Of a stretch of 64,000 nt of DNA, positions 48,657 through 57,949 are shown in pieces. The notes under the pieces were generated by a model. It searched no databases and was not told the origin of the DNA. It saw only the letters and a program-made list of their open reading frames with translations. Position 1 is the first letter of the stretch, and the number at the start of each line of letters is the position of its first letter. The translations under genes and the position numbers were made by a program. This DNA is from ZC4RG29 sp032907565 (GTDB lineage: Bacteria > Bacteroidota > Bacteroidia > Cytophagales > Cyclobacteriaceae), in assembly GCA_032907565.1 (NCBI GenBank), contig JAJJPK010000168.1, positions 1 through 64,000 of the forward strand. Reading direction: 5' to 3'.

Positions 48657-49058
48657 TTATTCCTTGGAGAAGCGGATTTCGTGCACAAGCTGCTGCTTGT
48701 CGGTAGCCTTGATTTTCATGAAGACACGATATGTTTCATCTCCGCTCTTGTACAGCCCTATGGCAAAAGGCTGCCCGCCTTTCGATGAGCCCTGGTGGAT
48801 GATGGTAAATTCGTTAGCCGGGTGGTTTCTAAAGAAATCCCGTAATACGAACTCAGCCTGGGCTTTACTGTACGACTGGAGTTGCTCGTCGATCATTACG
48901 TCGACCGTCTGGTTCCGGAACTTCGACAACTCCTTAGCACTGCCCGCACCGATGGTTTCCCTCACCTGCTCGATGATGTTGCTCTGACCTTGCCCGAAAA
49001 CCCCTGAAAACGTTGAAAAAAACACGATCAACGCAAAAAGTGACCTGTTTATGCTCAT
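48657..49058 (-). CDS. DUF4783 exported protein
   Basis: 133 residues with signal peptide (ends near SGVFGQ). The remainder (IIEQVRETIGAGSAKELSKF, VLRDFFRNHPANEFTIIHQG, GLYKSGDETYRVFMKIK) has the NTF2-like alpha+beta pattern of DUF4783. Role unknown; periplasmic. It lies 48 bases upstream of nadC and is the first gene of a long minus-strand run. Confidence 0.82.
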   Translation of the reverse strand: MSINRSLFALIVFFSTFSGVFGQGQSNIIEQVRETIGAGSAKELSKFRNQTVDVMIDEQLQSYSKAQAEFVLRDFFRNHPANEFTIIHQGSSKGGQPFAIGLYKSGDETYRVFMKIKATDKQQLVHEIRFSKE

Positions 49059-49130
49059 GATGACAACCTTACTGGGTTAATCGAAAAAATGGGCGAAAAC
49101 TATGCCATTGTTGGAAATATAGTGAAAAAT

Positions 49131-49214
49131 CTACTGCGCCATCCCCTGCAATCGTTGCAACGCCGCTTCTTTTGCTGAATCCTTCAAAATCAGCGACTTA
49201 TTTCCTTTGTACAT
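49131..49214 (-). CDS. Possible 27-residue small protein
   Basis: In the 200-base gap between the DUF4783 and gpmI genes the minus strand encodes MYKGNKSLILKDSAKEAALQ then RLQGMAQ and a stop. It is amphipathic and basic. No homologue is known to me and no ribosome-binding evidence is decisive, so this is a candidate only. Otherwise the gap holds the gpmI -7 element. Confidence 0.15.
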   Translation of the reverse strand: MYKGNKSLILKDSAKEAALQRLQGMAQ

Positions 49215-49217
49215 GGC

Positions 49218-49225
49218 TATATTTG
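49218..49225 (+). promoter_or_regulatory. -7 element TATATTTG of gpmI
   Basis: TATATTTG lies 33 bases before the gpmI ATG. A TTTG only eight bases upstream is too close for a -33. Confidence 0.4.
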
Positions 49226-49258
49226 CGGCCTTAGACAACGATTTCCGGCAGTTGGCCC

Positions 49259-50785
49259 ATGAACAGGAAAGTTTTACTGATGATCCTCGATGGATGGGGG
49301 ATCGCTACCAATAAAGAGGTTTCCGCGGTCGATCAGGCAGATACCCCTTTTATCGACTCCCTGTACCCACGCTATCCCCACAGCACGCTGGAAGCGTCAG
49401 GGCTGGCAGTGGGTCTCCCCGAGGGGCAGATGGGTAACTCCGAAGTAGGCCATATGAACATTGGGGCCGGTAGAGTCGTCTACCAGGACCTCGTACGGAT
49501 CAATAAGGCCATCGACGAACGCGAGCTAGATACCAATCCGGTACTTAACGACGCCTTCGAGTATGCGATGACGTCGGGTCGTGCATTCCACCTCATCGGG
49601 CTACTTTCCGACGGAGGCGTTCACTCGCACATCCGCCACGCCATTGCCGTCCTGGCTGCAGCGCATCGAAAAGGACTCAGGGATGTGTTTGTCCACGCCT
49701 TTACTGATGGACGAGACACCGATCCGAAGAGCGGGCTTGGCTTTCTCGAAGAGCTCCAAAGCGCCATGCAACGTACCACAGGGCGGCTGGCCAGCGTTGT
49801 GGGCAGATACTACGCCATGGACCGCGACCACCGCTGGGAACGCGTGCGTCTGGCCTATGACCTGCTTGTCCACGGCAAGGGCGAACCCACCCGTGACATC
49901 CGTTCTGCCGTGATGAAGTCATATGCGGAGGGTGTCACCGATGAATTCATCAAGCCAATCGTAGTGACTAACGACGCGGGTCAGCCGCTGGCCACGATCC
50001 GCGACGGGGATGTAGTGTTCTGCTTTAACTTCCGGACGGACCGGGGAAGACAGATTACAGAGGCCCTTACACAAAAGGACTTTCCCGATCACGGGATGAA
50101 GAAGCTCGACCTGCATTACATCACCATGACGATCTATGACGACACGTTCAAGGGTGTGAAGGCGGTGTTCGAGAAGGACAATCTGGACAACACGCTGGGC
50201 GCGGTGCTTGAGCGTGAAGGCAAGCAGCAGATACGAATCGCCGAAACAGAAAAATATCCGCACGTGACGTTTTTCTTTTCGGGAGGAAGAGAAGAGCCAT
50301 TCAAGGGTGAGAAGCGGATCCTTTGCCCCTCTCCCAAGGTGCCTACTTACGATCTTAAGCCTGAAATGAGTGCGCCGGACATCCGCGACGCAATCATACC
50401 GGAGTTGGAAAAACGGTCAGCCGATTTTATTTGTCTGAACTTCGCCAACCCCGACATGGTCGGTCACACCGGTGTGTTTGAGGCCGCCGTGAAGGCGTGC
50501 GAAACGGTTGACCAATGCGCAGGGAAGGTGACGGAAGCTGCCCTGGCCAATGGCTATACAACGATCATTATTGCCGATCACGGCAATGCCGATGTAATGA
50601 TAAATCCTGACGGAACCCCTAACACGGCACATACTACCAATCTCGTTCCATGCATCCTGGTCGACAAGGAATTTCGCGGTACGATCCAGGACGGCAAACT
50701 GGGCGACCTGGCCCCTACAATCCTGACGTTGATGGGTATACCGATACCACCACAAATGACGGGGAATGTACTTATTGCGAAATAG
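49259..50785 (+). CDS. gpmI: 2,3-bisphosphoglycerate-independent phosphoglycerate mutase
   Basis: 508 residues. Alkaline-phosphatase superfamily metal sites: LMILDGWG with Asp11, catalytic Ser61 in GNSEVGHMNIGAG, VHAFTDGRDTDP, FNFRTDRGRQ, and the C-terminal ADHGNAD with HTTNLVPC. It interconverts 3- and 2-phosphoglycerate in glycolysis with Mn. Ends overlapping the next lipoprotein gene by 20 bases. Confidence 0.97.
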   Translation: MNRKVLLMILDGWGIATNKEVSAVDQADTPFIDSLYPRYPHSTLEASGLAVGLPEGQMGNSEVGHMNIGAGRVVYQDLVRINKAIDERELDTNPVLNDAFEYAMTSGRAFHLIGLLSDGGVHSHIRHAIAVLAAAHRKGLRDVFVHAFTDGRDTDPKSGLGFLEELQSAMQRTTGRLASVVGRYYAMDRDHRWERVRLAYDLLVHGKGEPTRDIRSAVMKSYAEGVTDEFIKPIVVTNDAGQPLATIRDGDVVFCFNFRTDRGRQITEALTQKDFPDHGMKKLDLHYITMTIYDDTFKGVKAVFEKDNLDNTLGAVLEREGKQQIRIAETEKYPHVTFFFSGGREEPFKGEKRILCPSPKVPTYDLKPEMSAPDIRDAIIPELEKRSADFICLNFANPDMVGHTGVFEAAVKACETVDQCAGKVTEAALANGYTTIIIADHGNADVMINPDGTPNTAHTTNLVPCILVDKEFRGTIQDGKLGDLAPTILTLMGIPIPPQMTGNVLIAK

Positions 50786-51365
50786 TGTATGGTGTGCTCT
50801 CGTAATTGCGCTGCTCTCGGCCGCTTGCGAGCGCAAACCCGAGCAGCGTGTTCAGGCATTCTACAACCTGGATAGTCTGATCGACATGCAGGTTCAGCGT
50901 CTTGTTGAAATGCAGCCCTCTCTGGAAAAAGAGGCACTGATCAACGGCGAATCCGAAAGGGTTGTCTTGCAGGACCTGGATAGCACGATGTGGGCACGGG
51001 AGCTGGAGATTTTCAGGCAACTCGACCTCAACGAAAAGACGCTTAACGCAACTCAGTACCAGGGAGAATACGGACTCCGTGATGCCACGAGCAATCTGGC
51101 GATCATTCAGTATACTGCCATGAATCCCCTACCGCTCTCGTATGTGCGGATCTATTATCAGGAGACTCCCGGAAAAGTCAGACGTATTGAAGGAGAGATC
51201 TTCGAGGAGAACCGATTGTACTCATCAGGCCGCTTTCTGTCTATGGAGTTTATTGACGTTAACGACGGCCCGGCGGTAGTAGGCTACGAAATCCGTGGGG
51301 CACAAAAGATGATCCTGGCTGATTCGATGAAGTTTGTAATCAAAGGAACATTAACCTACGACTGA
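50766..51365 (+). CDS. Putative lipoprotein of unknown function
   Basis: 199 residues. Signal peptide ending in lipobox LSAAC (Cys21). The mature part begins with a helical segment (VQAFYNLDSLIDMQVQRLVE) and continues beta-rich (SNLAIIQYTAMNPLPLSYVRIY, RFLSMEFIDVND). I do not recognise a family. Overlaps gpmI by 20 bases and precedes the MsbA-like exporter by 28, so likely cotranscribed. Confidence 0.7.
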   Translation: MYLLRNSVWCALVIALLSAACERKPEQRVQAFYNLDSLIDMQVQRLVEMQPSLEKEALINGESERVVLQDLDSTMWARELEIFRQLDLNEKTLNATQYQGEYGLRDATSNLAIIQYTAMNPLPLSYVRIYYQETPGKVRRIEGEIFEENRLYSSGRFLSMEFIDVNDGPAVVGYEIRGAQKMILADSMKFVIKGTLTYD

Positions 51366-51393
51366 TGTATTCATTTATGGTGAGGAAGGAAAG

Positions 51394-53178
51394 ATGACAG
51401 AAACGGAACGCGAGACAAAGAAAGGGAGGTTGGGTAAGGAGGGGATCAGCCAGCTGCTGGGTGTCTTCCGGTTTGCGTTACCGTATAAGTGGATCTTCGC
51501 CGCAGGTCTCGTTGCGCTGATCCTTTCCAGCTTCACGTTGCTCTCATTCCCGTATTACGCGGGCCGGCTGCTCGACCTCGCGACGGGACAAACAGACCCG
51601 CATTTCACGTCCCTCAATCAGGTGGCCGGCATCCTCGTGCTTGTATTGTTTGTTCTGGGAATATTTTCTTTTGTCAGGGTGTATACTTTTTCCATCGTGA
51701 GCGAGCGCGCACTCTCAGACCTGCGCGCGTCACTGTTTGGCAAAATGATCGCGTTGCCGATGGAATTCTTTGACCGCCACCGTGCCGGTGAACTTACGAG
51801 CCGGATCGCGTCAGACGTACAGTCGCTGCAGGAAACCTTCACTACGACGCTGGCCGAATTGCTGCGACAGATTATCACCCTGCTCGCGGGAGTCGGGCTG
51901 CTATTTTATCTCACGCCGCGGCTTACTGCGTTTATGCTTGCGACCTTCCCGGTGCTGGTGATTCTCGCCCTGGTGTTTGGAAGGTTTATCAGGAAGTTAT
52001 CACGTAACACTCAAGATAAACTTGCAGCATCAAATGTTTTGGTGTCGGAAGCGCTTCAGGGGATCGGGGTGGTAAAGGCATTTACGAATGAGGCGTTGTT
52101 CCTACTGCGTTATCGCAAAGCACTTGGAGAAGTTGTAGCTGCTGCTATTCGTTCAGCGCGGTACAGGGGGTTGCTCATTTCCTTTGTCATCTTCGTTTTG
52201 TTCGGAGGCATCGTCGCTGTCGCCTGGTATGGCGCCACGTTAGTACAGTCTGGTGCTATGTCGGTGGGCGACCTGTTTTCGTTTGTCCTCTATACGACAT
52301 TCGTCGGAGGTTCGATCGCCGGCCTTGGTGATATATATGCGCAATTACAGCGGGCCGTTGGTGCATCTGGAAGGTTGCTCGAACTCCTGGGGAAAGACGA
52401 TGAGTGGGGCCGCGACCGACGGAAGGAGGAGAAGATCCGTTTTCTCGGAAAGGTTGAATTTGACGATGTATCGTTCATCTACCCGACCCGCCCTGGCGTT
52501 GTGGTTACCAACGGGATGAGCTTCTCCATTCATGCGGGCGAAACGGTCGCGCTTGTCGGATCGAGCGGAGCAGGAAAATCGACGCTGATCAGCCTGCTCC
52601 TTCGTTTCTACAGTCCGACAGAAGGCACCATCAGAGTAGATGGACAACCGGTGGAATCTTATGATCTGTCGGTGTACCGCGAAAACATAGGTATTGTGCC
52701 GCAGGAGGTCATGCTGTTTGGGGGCACGATTTACGAGAATATAGCGTTCGGTAAACCGGGGGCCACGCGTGAAGAAGTAGTGGCGGCGGCCCGCCAGGCT
52801 AATGCGCTGGACTTTATTGAAGGGTTTCCCGACCGGTTCGACACCGTGGTTGGCGACCGAGGTATTACGCTGTCCGGTGGACAACGGCAACGAATTGCTA
52901 TCGCGCGTGCTATTCTGAAAGACCCGTCCATACTGGTGCTCGATGAAGCGACGAGTTCACTTGATGCGGAGTCGGAGTACCTGATACAGCAGGCCCTGGA
53001 AAAGCTTATGGAAGGAAGGACGACCATTGTCATCGCGCACCGGTTGAGTACCATTCGTAAAGCCGATCGCATCCTGGTGATCGACGACGGGAAACTCGTA
53101 GAAGCCGGATCGCACCAAGAGCTGGCGACCCGGGACCAGGGCATTTATCAAAATTTGTTGAGACTTCAGTTGCAATAG
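51394..53178 (+). CDS. ABC exporter, MsbA-like (fused permease and ATPase)
   Basis: 594 residues. Six N-terminal transmembrane helices (about 25-310) are followed by a nucleotide-binding domain with Walker A GSSGAGKST, Q-loop IVPQEVMLFGG, signature LSGGQRQR, Walker B ILVLDEATSSLD and switch IVIAHRL. Homodimeric exporters of this type flip lipid A core, drugs or peptides. MsbA is a plausible assignment given the LPS genes nearby, but multidrug export cannot be excluded. Downstream of a lipoprotein gene; Fur follows after 14 bases. Confidence 0.9.
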   Translation: MTETERETKKGRLGKEGISQLLGVFRFALPYKWIFAAGLVALILSSFTLLSFPYYAGRLLDLATGQTDPHFTSLNQVAGILVLVLFVLGIFSFVRVYTFSIVSERALSDLRASLFGKMIALPMEFFDRHRAGELTSRIASDVQSLQETFTTTLAELLRQIITLLAGVGLLFYLTPRLTAFMLATFPVLVILALVFGRFIRKLSRNTQDKLAASNVLVSEALQGIGVVKAFTNEALFLLRYRKALGEVVAAAIRSARYRGLLISFVIFVLFGGIVAVAWYGATLVQSGAMSVGDLFSFVLYTTFVGGSIAGLGDIYAQLQRAVGASGRLLELLGKDDEWGRDRRKEEKIRFLGKVEFDDVSFIYPTRPGVVVTNGMSFSIHAGETVALVGSSGAGKSTLISLLLRFYSPTEGTIRVDGQPVESYDLSVYRENIGIVPQEVMLFGGTIYENIAFGKPGATREEVVAAARQANALDFIEGFPDRFDTVVGDRGITLSGGQRQRIAIARAILKDPSILVLDEATSSLDAESEYLIQQALEKLMEGRTTIVIAHRLSTIRKADRILVIDDGKLVEAGSHQELATRDQGIYQNLLRLQLQ

Positions 53179-53192
53179 CATAACTTAAGAAA

Positions 53193-53618
53193 ATGGATTC
53201 CCTGGCTGCGAACAACCTGCTTAAAACATATAAGCTGCGGTCAACGCCCAATCGGCAGACGATCCTTCACCTTTTTCTAAAGAAGGATCATGCCCTCTCG
53301 CATGCCGACATTGAAAGTGAGATTGCGGATTCATTGGACCGAGTTACGGTGTACCGTACGCTCAAAACCTTTTTGAATCGCGGGCTCATACACAAGGTAC
53401 TAGACGACGCCGGCGGATTGAAGTATGCGCTGTGTACCAGCGACTGCTCCGTCGCCGAGCACCACCATAACCACCTTCATTTCAAGTGTGTGCGGTGTGG
53501 CCAAACGAACTGCCTGGATGTAGAAGTCCCCGAGATACGGCTGCCCCGGGACTACAGTGTGGAGGAGATCAACGTGCTCGTCCAAGGTGTGTGTTCGGCA
53601 TGCGGAACAGCCCGCTAG
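53193..53618 (+). CDS. Fur-family metal-responsive repressor
   Basis: 141 residues. Winged helix with DNA-binding helix ITL-type segment DRVTVYRTLKTFLNRGLIH, then the metal and dimer domain with EHHHNHLHFKCVRCGQTNCLDV (split) and a second Cys pair VCSACGTAR. Both CxxC motifs of the structural zinc site are present. Whether it senses Fe, Zn or peroxide is not decidable from these residues. The regulated feoAB operon is within the window. Confidence 0.93.
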   Translation: MDSLAANNLLKTYKLRSTPNRQTILHLFLKKDHALSHADIESEIADSLDRVTVYRTLKTFLNRGLIHKVLDDAGGLKYALCTSDCSVAEHHHNHLHFKCVRCGQTNCLDVEVPEIRLPRDYSVEEINVLVQGVCSACGTAR

Positions 53619-53656
53619 GACCAAAGTTTTCTGTTCAGAGATTTGAATAATATTTG

Positions 53657-53664
53657 TACTTTTG
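53657..53664 (+). promoter_or_regulatory. -7 element TACTTTTG upstream of terC
   Basis: TACTTTTG in the AT-rich gap between fur and the TerC gene, 72 bases before the start. A TTTG 11 bases upstream is too close for a normal -33. Confidence 0.35.
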
Positions 53665-53736
53665 TGAGTTTGGGAAGCGGTATTTTGACTTTTTTTATTT
53701 TTTTGAAGCGGCACCACAACTGAGGAACTAGCGCCA

Positions 53737-54723
53737 TTGCAACCCACTCTCAACATAAGTCTGTTCACTTTTTTTAACAGCGAGCGTGAGACCGTACTCT
53801 TTGCCGTCTTTTCGGTAACCATCGTTTTGTTCCTGGTTCTCGACCTGGGAATCTTCAATCGTGCAGCACACAAGATATCCACACGTTCAGCCCTGTACCA
53901 GTCCATTTTCTGGGTGGTCGTCTCGACTCTTTTTGGGTGGTTGGTGTACATCTATGACGAGGGCGGAGCCACTGCGGCGGTGGAGTACTTTTCGGCCTAC
54001 CTCACCGAAAAGGCGCTGTCCATTGACAATATTTTTGTCATACTACTGATCCTGAAATACTTTCAGGTTGACGAGGAATACTATCACAAGGTACTGTTTT
54101 GGGGTATTATCGGGGCCATCGTATTCAGGGGGGTCTTCATTTTCGTCAGTGCGTACCTGATCCATCGCCTTGAATGGATCCTCTATGTGTTTGGCGTATT
54201 CCTAATCTATTCCGGAATACGCATTTACTTCGAGGACGGCGACGAAAAGATCGAACCCGAAAAGAATCCTATCATGCGGTTCTGCCGGAAATACCTGCCG
54301 CTGACGACCGGCGACCACCAGGGGAAATTTATCGTCCGGAAACACAACCGGCTCATGTTCACGCCGCTGTTTCTGGTGATCGTGCTGATTGAAACAACGG
54401 ACATCATATTCGCCGTCGACTCCATCCCCGCTGCCTTCGTTATTAACCCGGCCGCCTTTGTGATCTACACGTCGAATATTTTTGCGGTGATGGGCTTGCG
54501 CGCCATGTTTTTCCTGCTTGCCGGCATCATCGACAGGTTCTATCTCCTTCAGAAGGGACTGTCAATCATCCTGTTCTTTATCGGCGCAAAGATGATGCTC
54601 GAGATTGTAAACATTCACGTCAACGTGTATGTATCCTTTTCCGTGATCATTGCGACCCTTACCCTCTCCATCGTCTTCTCTATTCTTGTACCGCGCAAGA
54701 GCAATCCGATTGACGATCAGTAA
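53737..54723 (+). CDS. TerC family integral membrane protein
   Basis: 328 residues with about eight transmembrane helices. Conserved acidic/Asn motif FSAYLTEKALSIDNIF and second acidic motif IVLIETTDIIFAVDSIPAAF are intact and probably bind a metal ion. TerC proteins give tellurite resistance in some hosts and export or supply Mn to secreted proteins in others. Start is TTG at 53737, the only in-frame start near the family N-terminus. Convergent with the LETM1-related gene. Confidence 0.9.
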   Translation: MQPTLNISLFTFFNSERETVLFAVFSVTIVLFLVLDLGIFNRAAHKISTRSALYQSIFWVVVSTLFGWLVYIYDEGGATAAVEYFSAYLTEKALSIDNIFVILLILKYFQVDEEYYHKVLFWGIIGAIVFRGVFIFVSAYLIHRLEWILYVFGVFLIYSGIRIYFEDGDEKIEPEKNPIMRFCRKYLPLTTGDHQGKFIVRKHNRLMFTPLFLVIVLIETTDIIFAVDSIPAAFVINPAAFVIYTSNIFAVMGLRAMFFLLAGIIDRFYLLQKGLSIILFFIGAKMMLEIVNIHVNVYVSFSVIIATLTLSIVFSILVPRKSNPIDDQ

Positions 54724-54911
54724 CAGGTGCATTCATCTGGCGTAATTAATTTAGAGCGCTACGGGTGACCACGGGATAGTCCTGGCATGTGTCGTGGACT
54801 ACCATTGTGACATCAGCTCTATTTACGAACGTCGAATACGAGGGCACCAATGTTGTAGAAAACACCAATTGTTCAACGGTTGCCAGCGAGTGGAGCGGCA
54901 TTATCTCCATC

Positions 54912-56171
54912 TCAACTAACACCTTCAGCAAAAAGGTTCTTGGGGAGTATCTTTAACAGAATCGGCAGCGTCAAAAACCGCTGTGGCAGCGACACGATCA
55001 CGAACGTCGGTATCGTCCGCAATACCTTGATGAGTTCCGTGCGCATGCGTTCTTTTTCGGAGGCGCTAAGCTCACTGGAGCGCACCTTCTTAATGAGGTT
55101 CATTACTTCCCTGCTCGACTCCAGCTCCTTGAGGATTCGTCCGCGGTTCTTTTCGGCGAGGGTGGATACGCGATTGATGAACTGCTCGCTGACGTGCTGA
55201 AAGTCCGTCTTGCTCTGCAGCCCTGCCAACTGGTCCCAATGTTCGAGGACAAATCCTTCCACCGCGATCATACTGTTCTCGAGGTCCTCATCGGAGAAGT
55301 TGAGGTACTTGCAGAAGGAACGCAAGAAAGCGAGTTCTTCGTCTTCCATCTTCCGGTCGGCCCAAAGGGTCAGCATGGCGATCTCCAGGAAAAACTTTTT
55401 AAGTATCCAGGAATTTTCAGCCGGGAGGTTCATCTCCTCCACAAGGATTCCCTTATCGAAAATCCGCTGTGCCTCTTTTCGTTTGTCTGCCGGAAGGTCG
55501 GTACCCGAAAGGAACAGATCGAACAATCGTTTCTCTTCAAAGGCTACTTCCTTATTCGCATGGGCCGCTGCAGCGATGACTTTCACGATCGAAAACCGGA
55601 GCTCGTCGCGCTCATAGCGAAAGAAGTCGGCCACGATGCGGTCTGCATTGGTGTGGATCCACTGACCGAAAATGTATATGTCGAGGAAAAGCAGGCTGTT
55701 GTGAAAAAAGTAGGCCCAGAAATTTCCTTCCAGGTCGCTCGTCAACTCAATGCGCTTTTCCAGGATCTTTTCCGCCAGCTCCATCGGCGTCTTACGACGT
55801 CCAAACAGGGTGGTCGCGGGAGTCGCCATCTCCGGGAAAATGTTGTTGTAGAAGTTGCCGATGTTTTCAACGGCTTTCATGACAACGTTCGAAAGCTCAT
55901 CAGGGCTGTTGACCGGTGTATCGTTGAAGACGAGGGAACTGCTTACGAGACTCTCTGCCAGGAGAATTTTCATCTTGTCCTTCTCGTTCCAGTTTTCCAT
56001 GCCGGGGAACTCGACGTCGCCGACCGTCTGTCCATACATGAGACCGGTGGGTTGTATTACCCGGTAGAGCGAATGCTCAGGATGAGAGCCTCTCGTCCGG
56101 GCAAGATCTTTCAGAAGATCCTTTCGGAGTTCGAGATAATTCTTAAGCCAGCCTTTTCCCTGCGGTTTCAT
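54912..56171 (-). CDS. LETM1-related protein with TerB-like domain
   Basis: 419 residues. N-terminal region (about 1-190) includes a hydrophobic stretch (NSLLFLDIYIFGQWI). A TerB-like helical domain follows (about 190-330; VKVIAAAAHANKEVAFEEKRLFDLF, split, and IAMLTLWADRKMEDEELAFLRSF) with acidic residues placed as in TerB. The C-terminal tail (about 385-419; LRTIPTFVIVSLPQRFLTLPILLKILPKNLF, split) matches the LETM1-like ribosome-binding region. Databases name such Bacteroidota proteins LETM1-related biofilm-associated; I rely on memory for that. It lies convergent with TerC. Confidence 0.75.
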   Translation of the reverse strand: MKPQGKGWLKNYLELRKDLLKDLARTRGSHPEHSLYRVIQPTGLMYGQTVGDVEFPGMENWNEKDKMKILLAESLVSSSLVFNDTPVNSPDELSNVVMKAVENIGNFYNNIFPEMATPATTLFGRRKTPMELAEKILEKRIELTSDLEGNFWAYFFHNSLLFLDIYIFGQWIHTNADRIVADFFRYERDELRFSIVKVIAAAAHANKEVAFEEKRLFDLFLSGTDLPADKRKEAQRIFDKGILVEEMNLPAENSWILKKFFLEIAMLTLWADRKMEDEELAFLRSFCKYLNFSDEDLENSMIAVEGFVLEHWDQLAGLQSKTDFQHVSEQFINRVSTLAEKNRGRILKELESSREVMNLIKKVRSSELSASEKERMRTELIKVLRTIPTFVIVSLPQRFLTLPILLKILPKNLFAEGVS

Positions 56172-56225
56172 CAGCGTTTCCTATCTAGTGCGACAGACTC
56201 AATATACTCTCGTTATTCACGTCCT

Positions 56226-56747
56226 TCATGACGTACTTCCTTTTTCCTGCCATCCGTGGGCCTCTATCTTCCGGGCAGCAGCTTCGACCTTAGTCTTCAA
56301 AGATTTCTTGTATTTGTCAAGTTTTCGGGCAACCTCACGGTCGCTTGTGCCAATGATCTGTGCAGCAAGAATGCCGGCGTTGCGTGCGCCGTTGAGCGCG
56401 ACGGTGGCCACCGGAACACCGGCCGGCATCTGAAGGATCGACAGAATCGAGTCCCAACCATCTATAGAGTTCGAAGACTTTACAGGCACGCCGATTACGG
56501 GTAGTGTTGTGATAGCCGCAACCATGCCTGGAAGATGAGCGGCACCGCCAGCGCCGGCAATGATGACCTTTAGTCCGCGGCCGCGTGCCTCGCTCGCGTA
56601 TTCCATCATTCGCATGGGTGTGCGGTGCGCCGAGACAATGGTGAGCTCGAATGTCACACCAAGCTCCGTTAGCATTTCTGCCGCTTCGTTCATCACGGAA
56701 AGATCAGATTGGCTTCCCATGATAATACCGACCTGTGGTTTGGCCAT
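56226..56747 (-). CDS. purE: 5-(carboxyamino)imidazole ribonucleotide mutase
   Basis: 173 residues. Class I PurE motifs IIMGSQSDLSVMNEAA, VSAHRTPMRMMEYA with the catalytic His, and GAGGAAHLPGMVAA are intact. It moves the carboxyl of N5-CAIR to C4, in purine synthesis, after PurK. Starts one base after the purK frame ends, on the same strand, downstream in transcription order of purK. Confidence 0.96.
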   Translation of the reverse strand: MAKPQVGIIMGSQSDLSVMNEAAEMLTELGVTFELTIVSAHRTPMRMMEYASEARGRGLKVIIAGAGGAAHLPGMVAAITTLPVIGVPVKSSNSIDGWDSILSILQMPAGVPVATVALNGARNAGILAAQIIGTSDREVARKLDKYKKSLKTKVEAAARKIEAHGWQEKGSTS

Positions 56748-56748
56748 A

Positions 56749-57888
56749 TCAGGCTATAACTTTAAGTTTCTGTTTTACAAAGTTGACTTTTTCAAACAAT
56801 CGCGCCTCATCGCTATCCACAATTGTCACGTGTCCCATCTTGCGGAACGGCTTGGTGAGCCGTTTGCCGTACAGGTGAATATGCGCCCCCGGCAACGCCA
56901 GGACCTCTTCAAAACCCACATACCGGGCAGGACCGCTATGCCCCGGTTCGCCCAACAGATTCACCATAGCACTTGGGCTAATCACCGATGTGTCGCCTGC
57001 TGGCAGGTTGAGAATAGCCCGAAGAAGCTGTTCGTACTGCGATGTCACATTGGCCTCGATGGTGTGATGCCCGCTGTTGTGCGGACGCGGTGCAATTTCA
57101 TTGACCAGAACATCTCCTTCTCGCGTAACGAACATTTCCACCGCAAGCAATCCCACGATGTCCAACTCGCGGGCAACCTTTCGGGCGATGGTGTCGGCCT
57201 TCTCTTGCAGCTCGGCTGTCAGCCGGGCAGGTGAGAACAGAAACTCGACGAGATTCTGCTCTGCATGAAAAGCCATCTCCACGGGGGGATAGGACACCGT
57301 TTCACCTGCAGGGTTGCGCGCCACAATCACCGAGATTTCACGGGTAAAGTCAACGAGTTTCTCGAGCACGCCTGGAGCGTCGAAGCTCTTGTGCAGGTCA
57401 TCCCTGCCGCGGAGGACTTGCACCCCCCGTCCGTCATATCCCGCCCGGCCGAGTTTGTGCACCGCTGGCAGGAACTCCGCGTTTGACATGACGTGTTCGC
57501 GGTCGTCCGTGAGAATGAAGTCAGCGGTTGGTATGCCACGGTCACGGAAGAATTGTTTCTGCGTTCGCTTGTCCTGAATTAAAGCGATGATATCGGGCTG
57601 AGGATATACCTTCTTGCCGGAGCGGGCAAGTGACTTCAGTGCATCCGTATTTACGTTCTCAATCTCGATAGTGATCAGGTCACAGGCTGCGCCGAAAGCA
57701 ATCACCGTATCGTAGTCTGTAATGGAGCCGCAATGAAAGTCACTTATTCCGGCGCACGGCGCATGCGGATCCGGGTCAAGCACGGACAACGTGATGTTGA
57801 AGTCGACGGCCGACTGTATGAGCATCCGTCCCAACTGCCCTCCTCCAAGTACACCGATCTTCAGGTTATGTTCAAATACGTTGCTCAA
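56749..57888 (-). CDS. purK: 5-(carboxyamino)imidazole ribonucleotide synthase
   Basis: 379 residues, ATP-grasp fold. N-terminal KIGVLGGGQLGRMLIQSA, the ATP-binding PAVHKLGRAGYDGRGVQV, ISVIVARNPAG and the metal site VNEIAPRPHNSGHHTIEA are present. It makes N5-CAIR from AIR, bicarbonate and ATP; PurE then acts. Start is TTG at 57888, matching MSNVFEHNLKIGVLGGGQ. Upstream of purE on the same strand. Confidence 0.95.
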   Translation of the reverse strand: MSNVFEHNLKIGVLGGGQLGRMLIQSAVDFNITLSVLDPDPHAPCAGISDFHCGSITDYDTVIAFGAACDLITIEIENVNTDALKSLARSGKKVYPQPDIIALIQDKRTQKQFFRDRGIPTADFILTDDREHVMSNAEFLPAVHKLGRAGYDGRGVQVLRGRDDLHKSFDAPGVLEKLVDFTREISVIVARNPAGETVSYPPVEMAFHAEQNLVEFLFSPARLTAELQEKADTIARKVARELDIVGLLAVEMFVTREGDVLVNEIAPRPHNSGHHTIEANVTSQYEQLLRAILNLPAGDTSVISPSAMVNLLGEPGHSGPARYVGFEEVLALPGAHIHLYGKRLTKPFRKMGHVTIVDSDEARLFEKVNFVKQKLKVIA

Positions 57889-57949
57889 GAATGAGAATTA
57901 GACCGAAATTTAACCAGCCCGGGTGAAAGTGTCTACGAAAACCAGGACT

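Noticed and set aside
54724..54911. Gap between TerC and the LETM1-related gene (a 61-codon minus-strand frame and a weak CCACG/CGTGG hairpin)
   Set aside because: Frame has no recognisable motif and the hairpin lacks a T-run; I see nothing supportable here.
55194..56231. 345-codon plus-strand frame
   Set aside because: Antisense to the LETM1-related gene, whose domains are recognisable.
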